Source: Bacteroides sp.
GTDB taxonomy: Bacteria; Bacteroidota; Bacteroidia; Bacteroidales; Bacteroidaceae
DNA: 64,000 nt
Direction: 5' to 3'
Assembly (NCBI GenBank): GCA_022648295.1
Contig: JALCME010000001.1
Location: forward strand, 62,001 to 126,000
The notes under the pieces are model-generated. The model ran no database searches, was not told where the DNA came from, and worked only from the letters and a program-made list of their open reading frames with translations. The first letter of the stretch is position 1; each line of letters opens with the position of its first letter. Positions 46,152-56,565 of this stretch are shown piece after piece. The position numbers were made by a program, and so were the translations under genes.

Positions 46152-48164
46152 TTGGCATTTGCAATAGACACCGATAACAAAGAGTTTCAAGATGCATTGA
46201 ATCTCATTCAGTATACCCGGCAATCCGTTTTCTTAACGGGAAAAGCGGGTACAGGTAAGTCTACGTTTTTACGGTACATTTGTGAAAATACGAAAAAGAA
46301 ACATGTGGTACTCGCCCCTACAGGCATTGCAGCCATCAATGCAGGTGGCAGCACCATGCACAGTTTCTTCAAACTACCTTTCTATCCGTTACTGCCGGAT
46401 GATCCAAATTTAAGTCTGCAACGGGGACGCATACACGAATTCTTCAAATATACCAAGCCTCATCGCAAGCTGCTGGAAAAATTAGAACTGGTCATCATTG
46501 ACGAAATTTCAATGGTCAGATCAGATATCATTGATGCCATCGACCGCATATTAAGAGTTTATTCCCACAATTTGCGGGAACCTTTCGGAGGGAAACAACT
46601 CTTGCTGGTAGGCGATGTTTTTCAGCTTGAACCTGTCGTAAAAGGTGATGAACGGGAAATACTGAACCGCTTCTATCCCACCCCTTACTTTTTCTCGGCA
46701 AGAGTCTTCAATCAAATAGATCTCGTCTCCATAGAGCTGCAGAAAGTATACCGGCAAACAGATAAAGTTTTTGTCAATGTATTGGATCACATCCGTGCCA
46801 ATACCGCTGGAGCTGCCGACCTTCAACTCCTCAATACCCGATACGGAACGGACATTGAGCAAAATGAAGAGGATATGTACATCACACTTGCCACCCGGCG
46901 TGACAATGTGGACCATATAAACGATCGTAAACTGACAGAACTTCCAGGTGACCCGATGACCTTTCAGGGAGAAATCACAGGTGATTTTCCGGAAAGCAGT
47001 CTGCCGACCTCATTGGAGCTGACTTTAAAGCCTGGTGCACAAATCATCTTCATCAAAAATGACTTTGAACGACGTTGGGTCAACGGAACAATCGGTGTAA
47101 TCAGCGGCTTCGACGAAAAAGAAGAAACGCTCTATGTCATCACCGACGACGGTAAGGAATGTGACGTTAAACGGAATTCATGGCGTAACATCCGCTACAA
47201 ATACAACGAAAAGAAGAAAGAAATTGAAGAAGAAGAATTGGGTACTTTCACGCAATACCCCATACGCTTGGCGTGGGCCATCACTATTCATAAGAGCCAG
47301 GGACTAACCTTCAGCCGGGTAGTGATCGACTTCACCGGAGGAGTATTTGCAGGCGGGCAGGCTTATGTAGCTTTAAGCCGTTGCACGGCACTGGAAGGCA
47401 TTCAACTCAAAAAGCCCATTAGTCGCGCCGATATTTTTGTCCGCCCCGAAATTGTGACTTTTGCCGAACGTTTCAATAACCGTCAGACCATAGACCGTGC
47501 CCTGAAACAAGCACAAGCAGACGTACAATATGCCGAGGCAGCCAAAGCTTTCGATGAAGGAAACTTTGAAACCTTCCTTGAACAATTCTTTAAAGCCATC
47601 CATTCCCGCTACGACATCGAGAAGCCAAACATTCAGCGTCTTATCCGTCGCAAGCTAGGAATTATTAATCAGCTTAAAGAAGATAACGCCCGCTTGACAG
47701 CAGAAATGAATACTCAGCAAAAACGTCTTCAGCGGTATGCACGCGAATATTATCTCATGGGTAACGAATGCATCACTCAAGTTCACGACACCCGGTCTGC
47801 ACTCGCCAACTATGACAAAGCTCTTGAACTTTACCCCGAATATACCGATGCCTGGATACGAAAAGGCATTACCCTCTCCAATGAAGATAACGACATCGAA
47901 GCAGAAGAATGCTTCACCCGTGCTATTAAAATACGTCCAGCGGAATTCAAAGCATTTTATAATCGCGGTAAACTACGTCTAAAAAAGAAAGAAACAGAAG
48001 CCGCCATTGCGGACTTTGACAAAGCAACCTCTTTAAAGCCAGAGCACGCCAATGCTCACGAACTCTTCGGTGATGCCCTGATGCAAGCCGGCAAAGAGAC
48101 CGAAGCCGCATTACAATGGCGTTTGGCAGAAGAACTTCGCAAACGATCGACAAAGAAGCATTAG
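46152..48164 (+). CDS. PIF1-like AAA helicase with C-terminal TPR repeats
   Basis: 670 residues from a TTG start, chosen because AAGGAGG (46138-46144) lies seven bases upstream. Walker A GKAGTGKST (30-38), Walker B LVIIDEISM, VFQLEPVVKG, and C-terminal helicase motifs WAITIHKSQGLTF and AYVALSRC match PIF1/RecD-like superfamily 1B helicases. A coiled coil (about 490-530) leads to about three TPR units (LANYDKALELYPEYTDAWIR, AEECFTRAIKIRPAEFKAFY, AIADFDKATSLKPEHANAHE). The TPR tail suggests a protein partner. Translationally linked to the preceding HAD gene. Confidence 0.88.
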   Translation: MAFAIDTDNKEFQDALNLIQYTRQSVFLTGKAGTGKSTFLRYICENTKKKHVVLAPTGIAAINAGGSTMHSFFKLPFYPLLPDDPNLSLQRGRIHEFFKYTKPHRKLLEKLELVIIDEISMVRSDIIDAIDRILRVYSHNLREPFGGKQLLLVGDVFQLEPVVKGDEREILNRFYPTPYFFSARVFNQIDLVSIELQKVYRQTDKVFVNVLDHIRANTAGAADLQLLNTRYGTDIEQNEEDMYITLATRRDNVDHINDRKLTELPGDPMTFQGEITGDFPESSLPTSLELTLKPGAQIIFIKNDFERRWVNGTIGVISGFDEKEETLYVITDDGKECDVKRNSWRNIRYKYNEKKKEIEEEELGTFTQYPIRLAWAITIHKSQGLTFSRVVIDFTGGVFAGGQAYVALSRCTALEGIQLKKPISRADIFVRPEIVTFAERFNNRQTIDRALKQAQADVQYAEAAKAFDEGNFETFLEQFFKAIHSRYDIEKPNIQRLIRRKLGIINQLKEDNARLTAEMNTQQKRLQRYAREYYLMGNECITQVHDTRSALANYDKALELYPEYTDAWIRKGITLSNEDNDIEAEECFTRAIKIRPAEFKAFYNRGKLRLKKKETEAAIADFDKATSLKPEHANAHELFGDALMQAGKETEAALQWRLAEELRKRSTKKH

Positions 48165-48285
48165 AAACCAATATCACACCTTTCTCTCCCAGAGTTATGA
48201 AAATAATTATACCCTAGATAAGTATCCGGATATTTTTATGTATATTTGTATAATTTCAATGCATTTCTTAAACATTAATCCGGCT

Positions 48286-48900
48286 ATGCTTTTAAAACTT
48301 TATGAAAATAATAACAATCCCGAAGATCTCCAACAAATTATTGACATACTAAACGATGGAGGTCTTATCATCTATCCCACCGACACCATGTATGCCATCG
48401 GCTGTCATGGGCTAAAGGAACGGGCCATTGAACGCATTTGTCGCATTAAAGATATCGATCCTCGTAAAAATAATCTATCAATCATTTGCTACGACCTAAG
48501 CATTATCAGTGAATATGCTAAAGTAGATAACACTACTTTTAAACTCATGAAGCGTAATCTTCCGGGACCTTTCACTTTCATCCTGAACGGAAGCAATCGT
48601 CTTCCTAAAATTTTCCGTAACCGCAAAGAAGTCGGTATCCGCATGCCTGGCAATAGCATCATTCAGGAAATAACCCGTCTGCTGAATGCTCCCATTATGA
48701 CTACTACTCTGCCACACAATGAAAAGGAAGATTTAGAATACAGTACCGATCCCGAACTCATTGAAGAAAAGTTTGGAGAGATGGTTGATCTTGTTATTGA
48801 CGGGGGAATAGGCGGAATTGAGCCATCCACTATTGTAGACTGCACAAATGGAGAAGCAGAAATCGTGCGACAGGGAAAAGGCGAGTTAGACGAAGGATAA
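48286..48900 (+). CDS. Sua5/YrdC family L-threonylcarbamoyladenylate synthase
   Basis: 204 residues from MLLKLYENNNNP. The frame is open to 48238, but a TATATTTG -7 box at 48241-48248 makes earlier starts unlikely. YrdC-fold motifs: GGLIIYPTDTMYAIGCHG, KNNLSIICYD, PGPFTFIL, VGIRMPGN and PSTIVDC. Makes threonylcarbamoyl-AMP for t6A37 in tRNA; a paralogous role is possible since Bacteroides can carry more than one YrdC-type gene. Confidence 0.9.
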   Translation: MLLKLYENNNNPEDLQQIIDILNDGGLIIYPTDTMYAIGCHGLKERAIERICRIKDIDPRKNNLSIICYDLSIISEYAKVDNTTFKLMKRNLPGPFTFILNGSNRLPKIFRNRKEVGIRMPGNSIIQEITRLLNAPIMTTTLPHNEKEDLEYSTDPELIEEKFGEMVDLVIDGGIGGIEPSTIVDCTNGEAEIVRQGKGELDEG

Positions 48901-48958
48901 TTATCTGAGCATTTTCAACTCATCAACCATTCAAGAAAGACGGTTCGTGTGAAATTAA

Positions 48959-49002
48959 AATTAAAGAGAGAATGTATCAAAGTCAACACCCTCTCTTTAA
49001 TT
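48959..49002. terminator. Bidirectional terminator
   Basis: AATTAAAGAGAG (48959-48970) pairs perfectly with CTCTCTTTAATT (48991-49002) between the convergent YrdC-type and nagB genes. Confidence 0.65.
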
Positions 49003-49018
49003 GTATTCTTTTATCAAC

Positions 49019-49831
49019 TTATTTCAGCAAATTCTCCGGATCAAGATGATTAGCCTCTATATCCTTAAAATAGCGGTAAGTTCCCACTGTCAATTCATAA
49101 GTTGCAGCATCATCACACACAATAATACCCTTCTCGTGAGTTTGTAAGGCACTAATCGTCCACATCTGCATCACTGGACCCTCAACCGCATGATAAAGAG
49201 CCCGGGCCTTATTATGACCATTTACAATAATCATCACCTCTTTGGCTGAAAGCACAGTACCCACCCCAACTGTTAATGCTGTTTTAGGCACTTTATTTAC
49301 ATCATTATCAAAGAAACGAGAATTAGCAATAATGGTATCGGTAGTTAAGGTTTTTTGTCGGGTACGTGAAGACAAGGAGGAGCCTGGTTCGTTGAAAGCA
49401 ATATGTCCATCAGGACCTATCCCTCCCATGAACAAATCAATTCCTCCGTAATATTTGATTTTCTCTTCATAACGGGCACACTCCACATCAAGATCGGGAG
49501 CATTACCATTCAAAATGTTCGTATTTTCGGGTTTGATATCAATATGACTAAAAAAGTTATTCCACATAAAAGAATAATAACTTTCCGGATGCTCTTTTGG
49601 CAAGCCGACATACTCATCCATATTAAATGTCACCACATTGTTAAAAGAAACAAGGCCTTTTTTATTCAGATCAATCAACTCCTTGTACATTCCCAAAGGT
49701 GAAGACCCTGTGGGACATCCCAGCACAAACGGCTTTTCTGATGTCGGATCAGCAGCCTTAATTTTAGCAGCTACATAATGGGCTGCCCACTTGGATACGG
49801 ATTGATAATCCGGCTGAATAATTAATCTCAT
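49019..49831 (-). CDS. nagB: Glucosamine-6-phosphate deaminase
   Basis: 270 residues, normal length. Motifs: [17 protein letters not shown] near the N-terminus, [11 protein letters not shown] (catalytic Asp), [17 protein letters not shown] with the catalytic Asp/His/Glu set, and the C-terminal [17 protein letters not shown]. Converts GlcN-6-P to fructose-6-P and ammonia in amino-sugar catabolism. Monocistronic here. Confidence 0.96.
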   Translation of the reverse strand: MRLIIQPDYQSVSKWAAHYVAAKIKAADPTSEKPFVLGCPTGSSPLGMYKELIDLNKKGLVSFNNVVTFNMDEYVGLPKEHPESYYSFMWNNFFSHIDIKPENTNILNGNAPDLDVECARYEEKIKYYGGIDLFMGGIGPDGHIAFNEPGSSLSSRTRQKTLTTDTIIANSRFFDNDVNKVPKTALTVGVGTVLSAKEVMIIVNGHNKARALYHAVEGPVMQMWTISALQTHEKGIIVCDDAATYELTVGTYRYFKDIEANHLDPENLLK

Positions 49832-49892
49832 TGTGATTGGTTTTATTAGTTAATAAATTAGGGGGTATATTTTTGATTTTCTCCTGTTTCGT

Positions 49893-51095
49893 TTACTTTT
49901 GGTCTTTTTTCAAACGCTCTGCCATAGCATGTCCCAAATTCACACACTGCTTATAAGAAATATCCCGCATCGCTTGTTTCATCTCAACAGGCTCTCCGAT
50001 TATCTCAAACTTACTTTTTGTAGCAAACTCTGCCATCCGACGTACAACAGCTCCCGACCAACAAAATGAGCCAAAGTAGCCAAGATAACGCCCTTTCATA
50101 TCACGTACCAATATCTGAGAAAGCAAAGAATCTACCGTTGGATAAATTTGATTGCTATAGGTCGGTGCACCGATAATCAATCCACGATATTTAAATATAT
50201 CAGATATAATATAAGAAGGATGACTCTTATTCACATTATGCATCACTACATTCTTGATACCCTCTCCGGCTATTTCTTCAGCAATAACTTCCGCCATCTG
50301 CTCTGTATTGCCATACATGGTACCATAAACAATCACTACGCCTTCATCGGCATCATAACGACTTAGCTTATCATAAATACCTATTACCCGGCTGATATGT
50401 TCTTCAGTCCAGACCGGACCATGCGTTGAGCAAATCACTTTAATAGATAAATTTTGGAGTTTCTCCAAAGCCTTCTGCACCGGAGAGCCATATTTGCCCA
50501 CAATATTGGAATAGTAACGTATCATTTCGTCCCAATAGCGGTCAGTATTAATACGAGTATCAAGAAAACTACCATCCAATGTTCCAAAACTGCCGAAACC
50601 ATCACCGGAAAACAGAACACCTTCGGTTTCATCAAAAGTCATCATCGTTTCAGGCCAATGCACCATTGGTGTCAAATAAAAACGTAGCTTATGATGCCCC
50701 AAAACCAGAAAATCCCGATCATCTACCAAATACTGTTCACCTGTTATACCGTAAAATCCTTCAATCATCCCAAAAGTTTGCTTATTGCCTACGATGATAA
50801 TATCGGGATAATGCTGCTTTATTAGACGGAGAGAACCGGAATGATCCGGCTCCATATGATTAATAATGAGGTACTGAATAGGACGCTCACCAATAATCGC
50901 TTTTATTTTACCGAGGAATATTTCAAAGAAGCAGACATCCACCGTATCAACCAACGCCACTGTTTCATCATCTATTAAATAGGAATTATAAGATACTCCG
51001 TAAGGTAACGGCCAAAGCCCCTCAAACAAGCTTTTATTACGATCGTTAACGCCCACGTAGTGAATCTTTCCCCTCACAACACTTTTTTGACTCAT
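49893..51095 (-). CDS. Flavodiiron protein (FprA-type A flavoprotein)
   Basis: 400 residues. Metallo-beta-lactamase-like diiron domain with NHMEPDHSGSL (His80, Glu82, Asp84, His85), TPMVHWPETMMTF and CSTHGPVW, followed by a flavodoxin domain (about 250-400) with GTMYGNTEQMA as FMN loop and GAPTYSNQIYP. These proteins reduce O2 to water or NO to N2O in anaerobes. A minus-strand TATTTTTG box (51143-51136) lies 41 bases upstream. Confidence 0.94.
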   Translation of the reverse strand: MSQKSVVRGKIHYVGVNDRNKSLFEGLWPLPYGVSYNSYLIDDETVALVDTVDVCFFEIFLGKIKAIIGERPIQYLIINHMEPDHSGSLRLIKQHYPDIIIVGNKQTFGMIEGFYGITGEQYLVDDRDFLVLGHHKLRFYLTPMVHWPETMMTFDETEGVLFSGDGFGSFGTLDGSFLDTRINTDRYWDEMIRYYSNIVGKYGSPVQKALEKLQNLSIKVICSTHGPVWTEEHISRVIGIYDKLSRYDADEGVVIVYGTMYGNTEQMAEVIAEEIAGEGIKNVVMHNVNKSHPSYIISDIFKYRGLIIGAPTYSNQIYPTVDSLLSQILVRDMKGRYLGYFGSFCWSGAVVRRMAEFATKSKFEIIGEPVEMKQAMRDISYKQCVNLGHAMAERLKKDQK

Positions 51096-51154
51096 ATTTC
51101 TATTATTTATATTTAGTATGAATAATAAGCTGGTGCAAAAATAAATCTTTTTTC

Positions 51155-52084
51155 TTAGATTTCATATTTCTTTCCCTGATAAGCATCAAGTTGGTGCATT
51201 CTTTTTTGTACCAAGTGATTAAATTCATGATTCTTAAGCCCCCAATCAGGAGCAATCAGCAATTCTTTGGGAGATTGTGAAATAAAACGTTCCAACACCA
51301 AATCTGGGCGCAAATGCTGAATATAATCCACTAACAAATCCACATATTCATCTACCTTGAACAAATGAAACTCTTCGGGATGCAGATCATATTCACGAGC
51401 CATACGCGTTCCCTTTATCAACTGTAACTGATGCATTTTCAGCGTAGTGAGTGGCAGACGCGATATAATGCCCGCTTGTTCCACCAGCATTTCAGGCTTT
51501 TCTCCCGGAAGTCCTAAAATGACATGCCCACCGGTCAGAATGCCACACGCAACTGTGCGCTCCACAGCATCTACGGTATCACAATAAGTATGTCCGCGAT
51601 TAATCCTCCGGAGGGTTTCTTCATTTGTTGTCTCAATACCATATTCCACTAACAGGAAAGTCGATTTATTCAAATCTTCCAGATAATGAAGCAACGCATC
51701 CGGCATGCAATCCGGACGTGTACCAATGACCAAACCTACAACACCCGACACAGACAAAGCTTCTTCATATTTCCGCTTCAGTGCATCCAATTCATCGTAA
51801 GTATTGGTATAAGCCTGAAAATAGGCCAGATATTTCATATCGGGATATTTACGGGCAAAGAAGCTTTTTCCTTCCTCAAGTTGTTGCGTTACTGATTTAT
51901 CCGTCCGGCAATAATCCGGGTTAAAAGATTGGTTATTACAGTAAGTACACCCTCCATAACCTTTCAACCCATCCCGATTAGGACAGGTAAAACCAGCATT
52001 TAATGATATTTTTTGTACTTTATAGGGAAAATACCGCTTCAAAAATTGCGGAAATTCATTATATAACAGTGTATTCGCACTCAT
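51155..52084 (-). CDS. TIGR01212-type radical SAM protein (YhcC-like)
   Basis: 309 residues. The iron-sulfur site is Cys34-x11-Cys46-x2-Cys49 (FTCPNRDG, GGCTYCNNQSF), an atypical spacing seen in this family. Later GTRPDCMPD, EYGIETTNEETL and GHVILGLPGE belong to the radical SAM barrel. YhcC-like proteins are poorly characterised. A minus-strand TATCTTTG box (52121-52114) lies 30 bases upstream. Confidence 0.9.
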   Translation of the reverse strand: MSANTLLYNEFPQFLKRYFPYKVQKISLNAGFTCPNRDGLKGYGGCTYCNNQSFNPDYCRTDKSVTQQLEEGKSFFARKYPDMKYLAYFQAYTNTYDELDALKRKYEEALSVSGVVGLVIGTRPDCMPDALLHYLEDLNKSTFLLVEYGIETTNEETLRRINRGHTYCDTVDAVERTVACGILTGGHVILGLPGEKPEMLVEQAGIISRLPLTTLKMHQLQLIKGTRMAREYDLHPEEFHLFKVDEYVDLLVDYIQHLRPDLVLERFISQSPKELLIAPDWGLKNHEFNHLVQKRMHQLDAYQGKKYEI

Positions 52085-52204
52085 TCCATAAAATCATTCT
52101 TAGTAAATCAGTGCAAAGATAAATATATGATGAAAGGCATCAAAGAGAAAACCATTTTAAACAAAGAAAAAAAGATTTCAATTGGTAGCTTAACTGCAAT
52201 TGGT

Positions 52205-52212
52205 TATCTTTG
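52205..52212 (+). promoter_or_regulatory. -7 box of the S9 peptidase gene
   Basis: TATCTTTG, exact; TTGG at 52182-52185 lies 19 bases upstream as a near-consensus -33. The start codon follows 16 bases later. Confidence 0.6.
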
Positions 52213-52227
52213 CTCCGCAGAAAATAA

Positions 52228-54450
52228 ATGAATATGAAACGAATAAATATAGTACTCATCCTTTGCTTATGCACCTTGTTCAGTTTTGCACAGGGAGGGA
52301 AAGCTCTTGAACTAAAAGATATTGTAGGAGGAAAATTCCGTCCGGAAAACATTTACGGAGTGATCCCCATTCCTGGAGATGGTGAACATTATTCTCAAAT
52401 GAATGCCGAAGGCACACAAATCATTAAATACTCATTCAAAACAGGAAAGTCGGTGGAAGTTTTGTTTGATGCTAAAACAGCACGCGAGTGTTCTTTTAAA
52501 AAATTCGACGGTTATAGCTTCTCACCGGATGGAGGGAAATTACTCATTGCCACTCAAAAGGTTCCCATCTACCGTCACTCTTACACAGCTGTATACTACA
52601 CTTACAGTTTAAAAAGAAATTTGGATGGAAAGATTAATAACGTAGTGGAAAAGCTTTCCGACGGCGGTCCCCAACAAACCCCTGTTTTTTCACCGGATGG
52701 CAATATGGTAGCGTTTGTACGCAACAACAACATCTTTCTTGTAAAGTTCCTATACGGGAATAGTGAAAGCCAGATAACGGAAGACGGCAAGCGAAATGCT
52801 ATTATTAACGGCATTCCCGACTGGGTTTATGAAGAAGAATTTAGTTTTAACTGTGCACTGGAATTCAGCCCGGATAACCAAATGCTAGCCTATATTCGTT
52901 TTGATGAAACAAACGTACCGTCTTATTCTTTTCCTGTATTTGCCGGAGAAGAACCTCATATCAATGCCTATGAGAAATATCCCGGAGAGTATACCTATAA
53001 ATATCCCAAAACAGGTGAAGCGAATTCCATGGTTTCCGTAAGGACTTTCGACATCAAGAGTAAAGTAACCCGTACGGTGAAATTACCATTAGATGCCGGT
53101 GGATACATTCCTCGCATACGCTTCACTAAATCCCCTGATAAACTAGCAATCTTTACCCTAAACCGGCATCAAAACCGTTTTGACTTGTTCCTGGCCAATC
53201 CTCGTTCCACAGAATGTAAACTCATCTTGCGGGATGAAAGCGATACCTATATTAAGGAAGACATTTTTGACAACATCATATTCTATCCCGAATATTTTAG
53301 CTTTGTTAGTGACAAGAGTGGATACAATCACTTATACTGGTATACCATAGGTGGAAACTTAGTGAAACAAATCACCTCCGGCAGCTACGAAGTAAAGAAA
53401 TTCTTAGGATGGGATGCGAGCGAAAACACATTCTACTATATCAGCAACGAAGAAAGTCCGTTACGACAAGCTGTTTATAAAATAGATCATAAAGGAAGAA
53501 AAACAAAATTATCGACGCAAATTGGTATAAATGATGCACAATTCAGTACGGACATGAAATATTTTATGAACCGCTATTCTAATTTGCATACCCCTACCGT
53601 CATCACGCTGAATGATAATCAGGGCAAAGTGCTGAGTACGCTGATCACCAATGAGAAGCTTAAACAGACGTTAGCGAAATATAGCGTACCACAAAAAGAA
53701 TTTTTCACCTTCAAAACGAAAGACGGAGTAATGCTCAACGGATGGATAATGAAACCCGTCAATTTCTCCGAGAGCAAAAAATATCCTGCGTTGATGTATC
53801 AATACAGTGGACCGGGATCACAAGAAGTAGTTGATTCCTGGAAAATTAGTTGGGAAACTTATATGGCAAGCCGCGGATACATTGTTGTCTGTGTAGACGG
53901 TCGTGGAACAGGAGGACGAGGAGCCGCCTTTGAGAAATGCACCTATCTAAACCTAGGAGTAAAAGAAGCAAAAGATCAAGTAGAAACAGCTGAATATATA
54001 GCCAGTTTACCTTATATAGATAAAGAGCGCATCGGTATCTGGGGATGGAGTTTCGGTGGATATATGACATTAATGAGTATGAGCGAAGGAACTCCCGTTT
54101 TTAAAGCAGGCGTTGCCGTAGCCCCCGTAACAGACTGGAACTATTATGACACCATTTACGGAGAACGCTTCATGCGCACTCCTCAAGAAAATGCTGAAGG
54201 TTATAAAAATGCATCCACCTTTACGCGTGCCGATAAGTTTCATGGCAGTCTGCTGCTAGTACACGGCATGGCGGACGATAATGTCCATTTTCAAAACTCA
54301 GCCGAATATGCTGAACATTTAGTCCAGCTTGGCAAACAATTCGACATGCAAGTATATACTAATCGTAACCATAGCATCTATGGTGGAAATACCCGTTTAC
54401 ATCTATATACTAAACTGACGAACTTTTTTGACCAAAATCTCAAACAGTAA
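52228..54450 (+). CDS. S9 family peptidase, dipeptidyl peptidase IV-like
   Basis: 740 residues; M3 is an alternative start. Signal peptide MKRINIVLILCLCTLFSFAQG, so periplasmic or surface. The N-terminal beta-propeller (DPPIV_N, to about 480) includes PDWVYEEEF, the Glu-Glu motif that binds the substrate N-terminus. The alpha/beta hydrolase domain has Ser608 in GWSFGGYM, Asp in GMADDNVHF and His in NRNHSIYGG. It releases N-terminal dipeptides, usually X-Pro. Complete, no lesion. Confidence 0.94.
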   Translation: MNMKRINIVLILCLCTLFSFAQGGKALELKDIVGGKFRPENIYGVIPIPGDGEHYSQMNAEGTQIIKYSFKTGKSVEVLFDAKTARECSFKKFDGYSFSPDGGKLLIATQKVPIYRHSYTAVYYTYSLKRNLDGKINNVVEKLSDGGPQQTPVFSPDGNMVAFVRNNNIFLVKFLYGNSESQITEDGKRNAIINGIPDWVYEEEFSFNCALEFSPDNQMLAYIRFDETNVPSYSFPVFAGEEPHINAYEKYPGEYTYKYPKTGEANSMVSVRTFDIKSKVTRTVKLPLDAGGYIPRIRFTKSPDKLAIFTLNRHQNRFDLFLANPRSTECKLILRDESDTYIKEDIFDNIIFYPEYFSFVSDKSGYNHLYWYTIGGNLVKQITSGSYEVKKFLGWDASENTFYYISNEESPLRQAVYKIDHKGRKTKLSTQIGINDAQFSTDMKYFMNRYSNLHTPTVITLNDNQGKVLSTLITNEKLKQTLAKYSVPQKEFFTFKTKDGVMLNGWIMKPVNFSESKKYPALMYQYSGPGSQEVVDSWKISWETYMASRGYIVVCVDGRGTGGRGAAFEKCTYLNLGVKEAKDQVETAEYIASLPYIDKERIGIWGWSFGGYMTLMSMSEGTPVFKAGVAVAPVTDWNYYDTIYGERFMRTPQENAEGYKNASTFTRADKFHGSLLLVHGMADDNVHFQNSAEYAEHLVQLGKQFDMQVYTNRNHSIYGGNTRLHLYTKLTNFFDQNLKQ

Positions 54451-54526
54451 ATCTTATTGCCTTTAAAACAGGACTAAGATGGTCATCTTTTAAAGCATAG
54501 AAGTTATAACTTAAATAATAAAGAAA

Positions 54527-55390
54527 GTGACAAGAATACGTAAACCGGAATGGCTCAAGATTAGTATTGGGGCCAACGAACGATATACAGAGACCAAACA
54601 TATAGTTGACTCACATAGCTTGCATACAATTTGTAGTAGCGGACGTTGTCCCAACATGGGAGAATGTTGGGGCAAAGGAACAGCCACATTTATGATCGGC
54701 GGAGAGATCTGTACCCGTAGCTGCAAATTTTGCAATACATTGACGGGTAAACCCAAATCCCTTGATGCTGACGAACCAACTCATGTGGCAGAATCTATTG
54801 CACTAATGAAACTTTCACATGCCGTCATTACTTCGGTAGACCGGGATGATCTATCGGACTTGGGAGCAACACATTGGGTAAACACCATAAAAGAGGTCAA
54901 ACGAATCAATCCGGAGACCACCATAGAAGTACTTATTCCTGATTTTCAGGGAAGAGAAGGACTCATCGCACAAATTATTGACGCCCGTCCCGAAATTATA
55001 TCTCATAACATGGAGACCGTAAAACGCCTTACTCCATCAGTTCGCAGTGCAGCCCGTTATGATATAAGCCTCAAAGTGTTACAACAAATCTCAGAAAGCG
55101 GTACCACCACAAAATCCGGCATTATGGTTGGCCTAGGAGAGACTCCATCCGAAGTAGAAGAACTAATGGATGACCTGATCGGAGTTGGCTGCCAAATACT
55201 AACTATAGGCCAATATCTGCAACCGACTCACAAGCATTATCCTGTAGCAGAATATATTACGCCTGAACAATTTGCCAAATATAAAGAAATAGGATTATCA
55301 AAAGGATTCGAACAGGTAGAAAGCGCTCCTTTAGTACGTTCCTCCTATCATGCGGAGAAGCACATCCGGTTTTATAAAAGGAAAATATAA
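54527..55390 (+). CDS. lipA: Lipoyl synthase
   Basis: 287 residues from a GTG start. The auxiliary cluster cysteines are Cys36, Cys41 and Cys47 (ICSSGRCPNMGECWG); the radical SAM cluster is Cys62, Cys66, Cys69 (CTRSCKFC). VTSVDRDDLSDLGA and GLGETPSEVEELM are also typical. Inserts sulfur into octanoyl-protein to form lipoyl groups for 2-oxoacid dehydrogenases and glycine cleavage. 76 bases after the peptidase gene. Confidence 0.97.
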   Translation: MTRIRKPEWLKISIGANERYTETKHIVDSHSLHTICSSGRCPNMGECWGKGTATFMIGGEICTRSCKFCNTLTGKPKSLDADEPTHVAESIALMKLSHAVITSVDRDDLSDLGATHWVNTIKEVKRINPETTIEVLIPDFQGREGLIAQIIDARPEIISHNMETVKRLTPSVRSAARYDISLKVLQQISESGTTTKSGIMVGLGETPSEVEELMDDLIGVGCQILTIGQYLQPTHKHYPVAEYITPEQFAKYKEIGLSKGFEQVESAPLVRSSYHAEKHIRFYKRKI

Positions 55391-55449
55391 TGTAAGAACC
55401 ATCCTGCTTATTGTTTGTTATTTAAGGAAAGTACTGAATTGTGTGAACA

Positions 55450-56565
55450 ATGAGCCATAAAGGAGTCCTATCATCTAAATTTAATATGTCGTTTGGATTT
55501 ATTCCCGTAATAATATCCATCTTGTTATATGAATTTATAACTCAAGACATTTCTATCTATATAGGCGCAGGTGCAGGAGTCCTTTACAGCATATATACTT
55601 TTATAGAAAGAAGAAATCGTATTCCACACTTTCTACTTTACGGAACAACTATAATGCTTTTACTATTGGCATTGGTTACGCTTGTATTTGGTAATTGCTG
55701 CCCGTCCAGAATGTTCCCGCTTACTTTAGAGATAAGTGCCATCATTCCGGCTTTCTTTATCTATGCTAATAGAAAAGCATCAATAGGTCATCGTAAAAAT
55801 CATTTAAACAAATGTTGTAAACAACAACTATCACAGGGGGCAGTATCGGCTACTGTATCTACACGCGTGGTTCTTATTATTGCAATATTCCATTTTGTAG
55901 CTATAGCCATTACCTTACTCATTGCACAACCCCTGAGCAATACAACAGAGACAATTTTATTTCAAGTTTGTCCACCTGCTGTATTTCTACTAAGTATACT
56001 ATTCAACCAATTTGGCATTCACTTTTTTAATCGTTTCATGGAGCAAAACATCTTCATGCCAATTGTCAATACCAAAGGGGATGTGGTAGGCAAATGCTTA
56101 GCGACGGATGCTATCAATAAAAAAAACACATTCATCAATCCAGTTATACGAATAGCCGTTTCTTATGATAATCTATTATACCTCCAGCCACGTTCACAAA
56201 GATGTATAATGGATAAAAATAAAATAGATATTCCCCTGGAGTGCTACCTCTTATATGGCGAAACATTAGAGCAGGGTGTTGAAAGGCTACTCACTCAAGC
56301 TTTTCCCACAAGTTCACGAAAGGAGTTACACTTCAGCATTATGTATCATTTTGAAAATAAAGATACAAATAGACTTATTTATCTATTTTTATTAGATATA
56401 AAAGACGAAATAATTATACAAGACTCATTAAAAGAAGGAAAGTTATGGACACTTCAGCAAATAGAATTTAACTTGAATAAGAATTTCTTTAGCAGTTGCT
56501 TTGAGTACGAATATGACTACCTGAAAAGCATTATTTGTACAAGAGAAAAATACAAGGAATTTTAG
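55450..56565 (+). CDS. Membrane protein with C-terminal NUDIX-like domain
   Basis: 371 residues, no named family recognised. Residues about 10-215 hold about six hydrophobic helices (for example FGFIPVIISILLYEF, TTIMLLLLALVTLVFG, VVLIIAIFHFVAIAITLL). The C-terminal ~150 residues resemble a NUDIX fold: KGDVVGKCLATDAI, DNLLYLQPRS, and YGETLEQGVERLLTQAF where the Nudix box would be, but the catalytic Glu pattern is degenerate. The last 35 bases overlap the convergent methylase gene. Function unknown. Confidence 0.7.
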   Translation: MSHKGVLSSKFNMSFGFIPVIISILLYEFITQDISIYIGAGAGVLYSIYTFIERRNRIPHFLLYGTTIMLLLLALVTLVFGNCCPSRMFPLTLEISAIIPAFFIYANRKASIGHRKNHLNKCCKQQLSQGAVSATVSTRVVLIIAIFHFVAIAITLLIAQPLSNTTETILFQVCPPAVFLLSILFNQFGIHFFNRFMEQNIFMPIVNTKGDVVGKCLATDAINKKNTFINPVIRIAVSYDNLLYLQPRSQRCIMDKNKIDIPLECYLLYGETLEQGVERLLTQAFPTSSRKELHFSIMYHFENKDTNRLIYLFLLDIKDEIIIQDSLKEGKLWTLQQIEFNLNKNFFSSCFEYEYDYLKSIICTREKYKEF

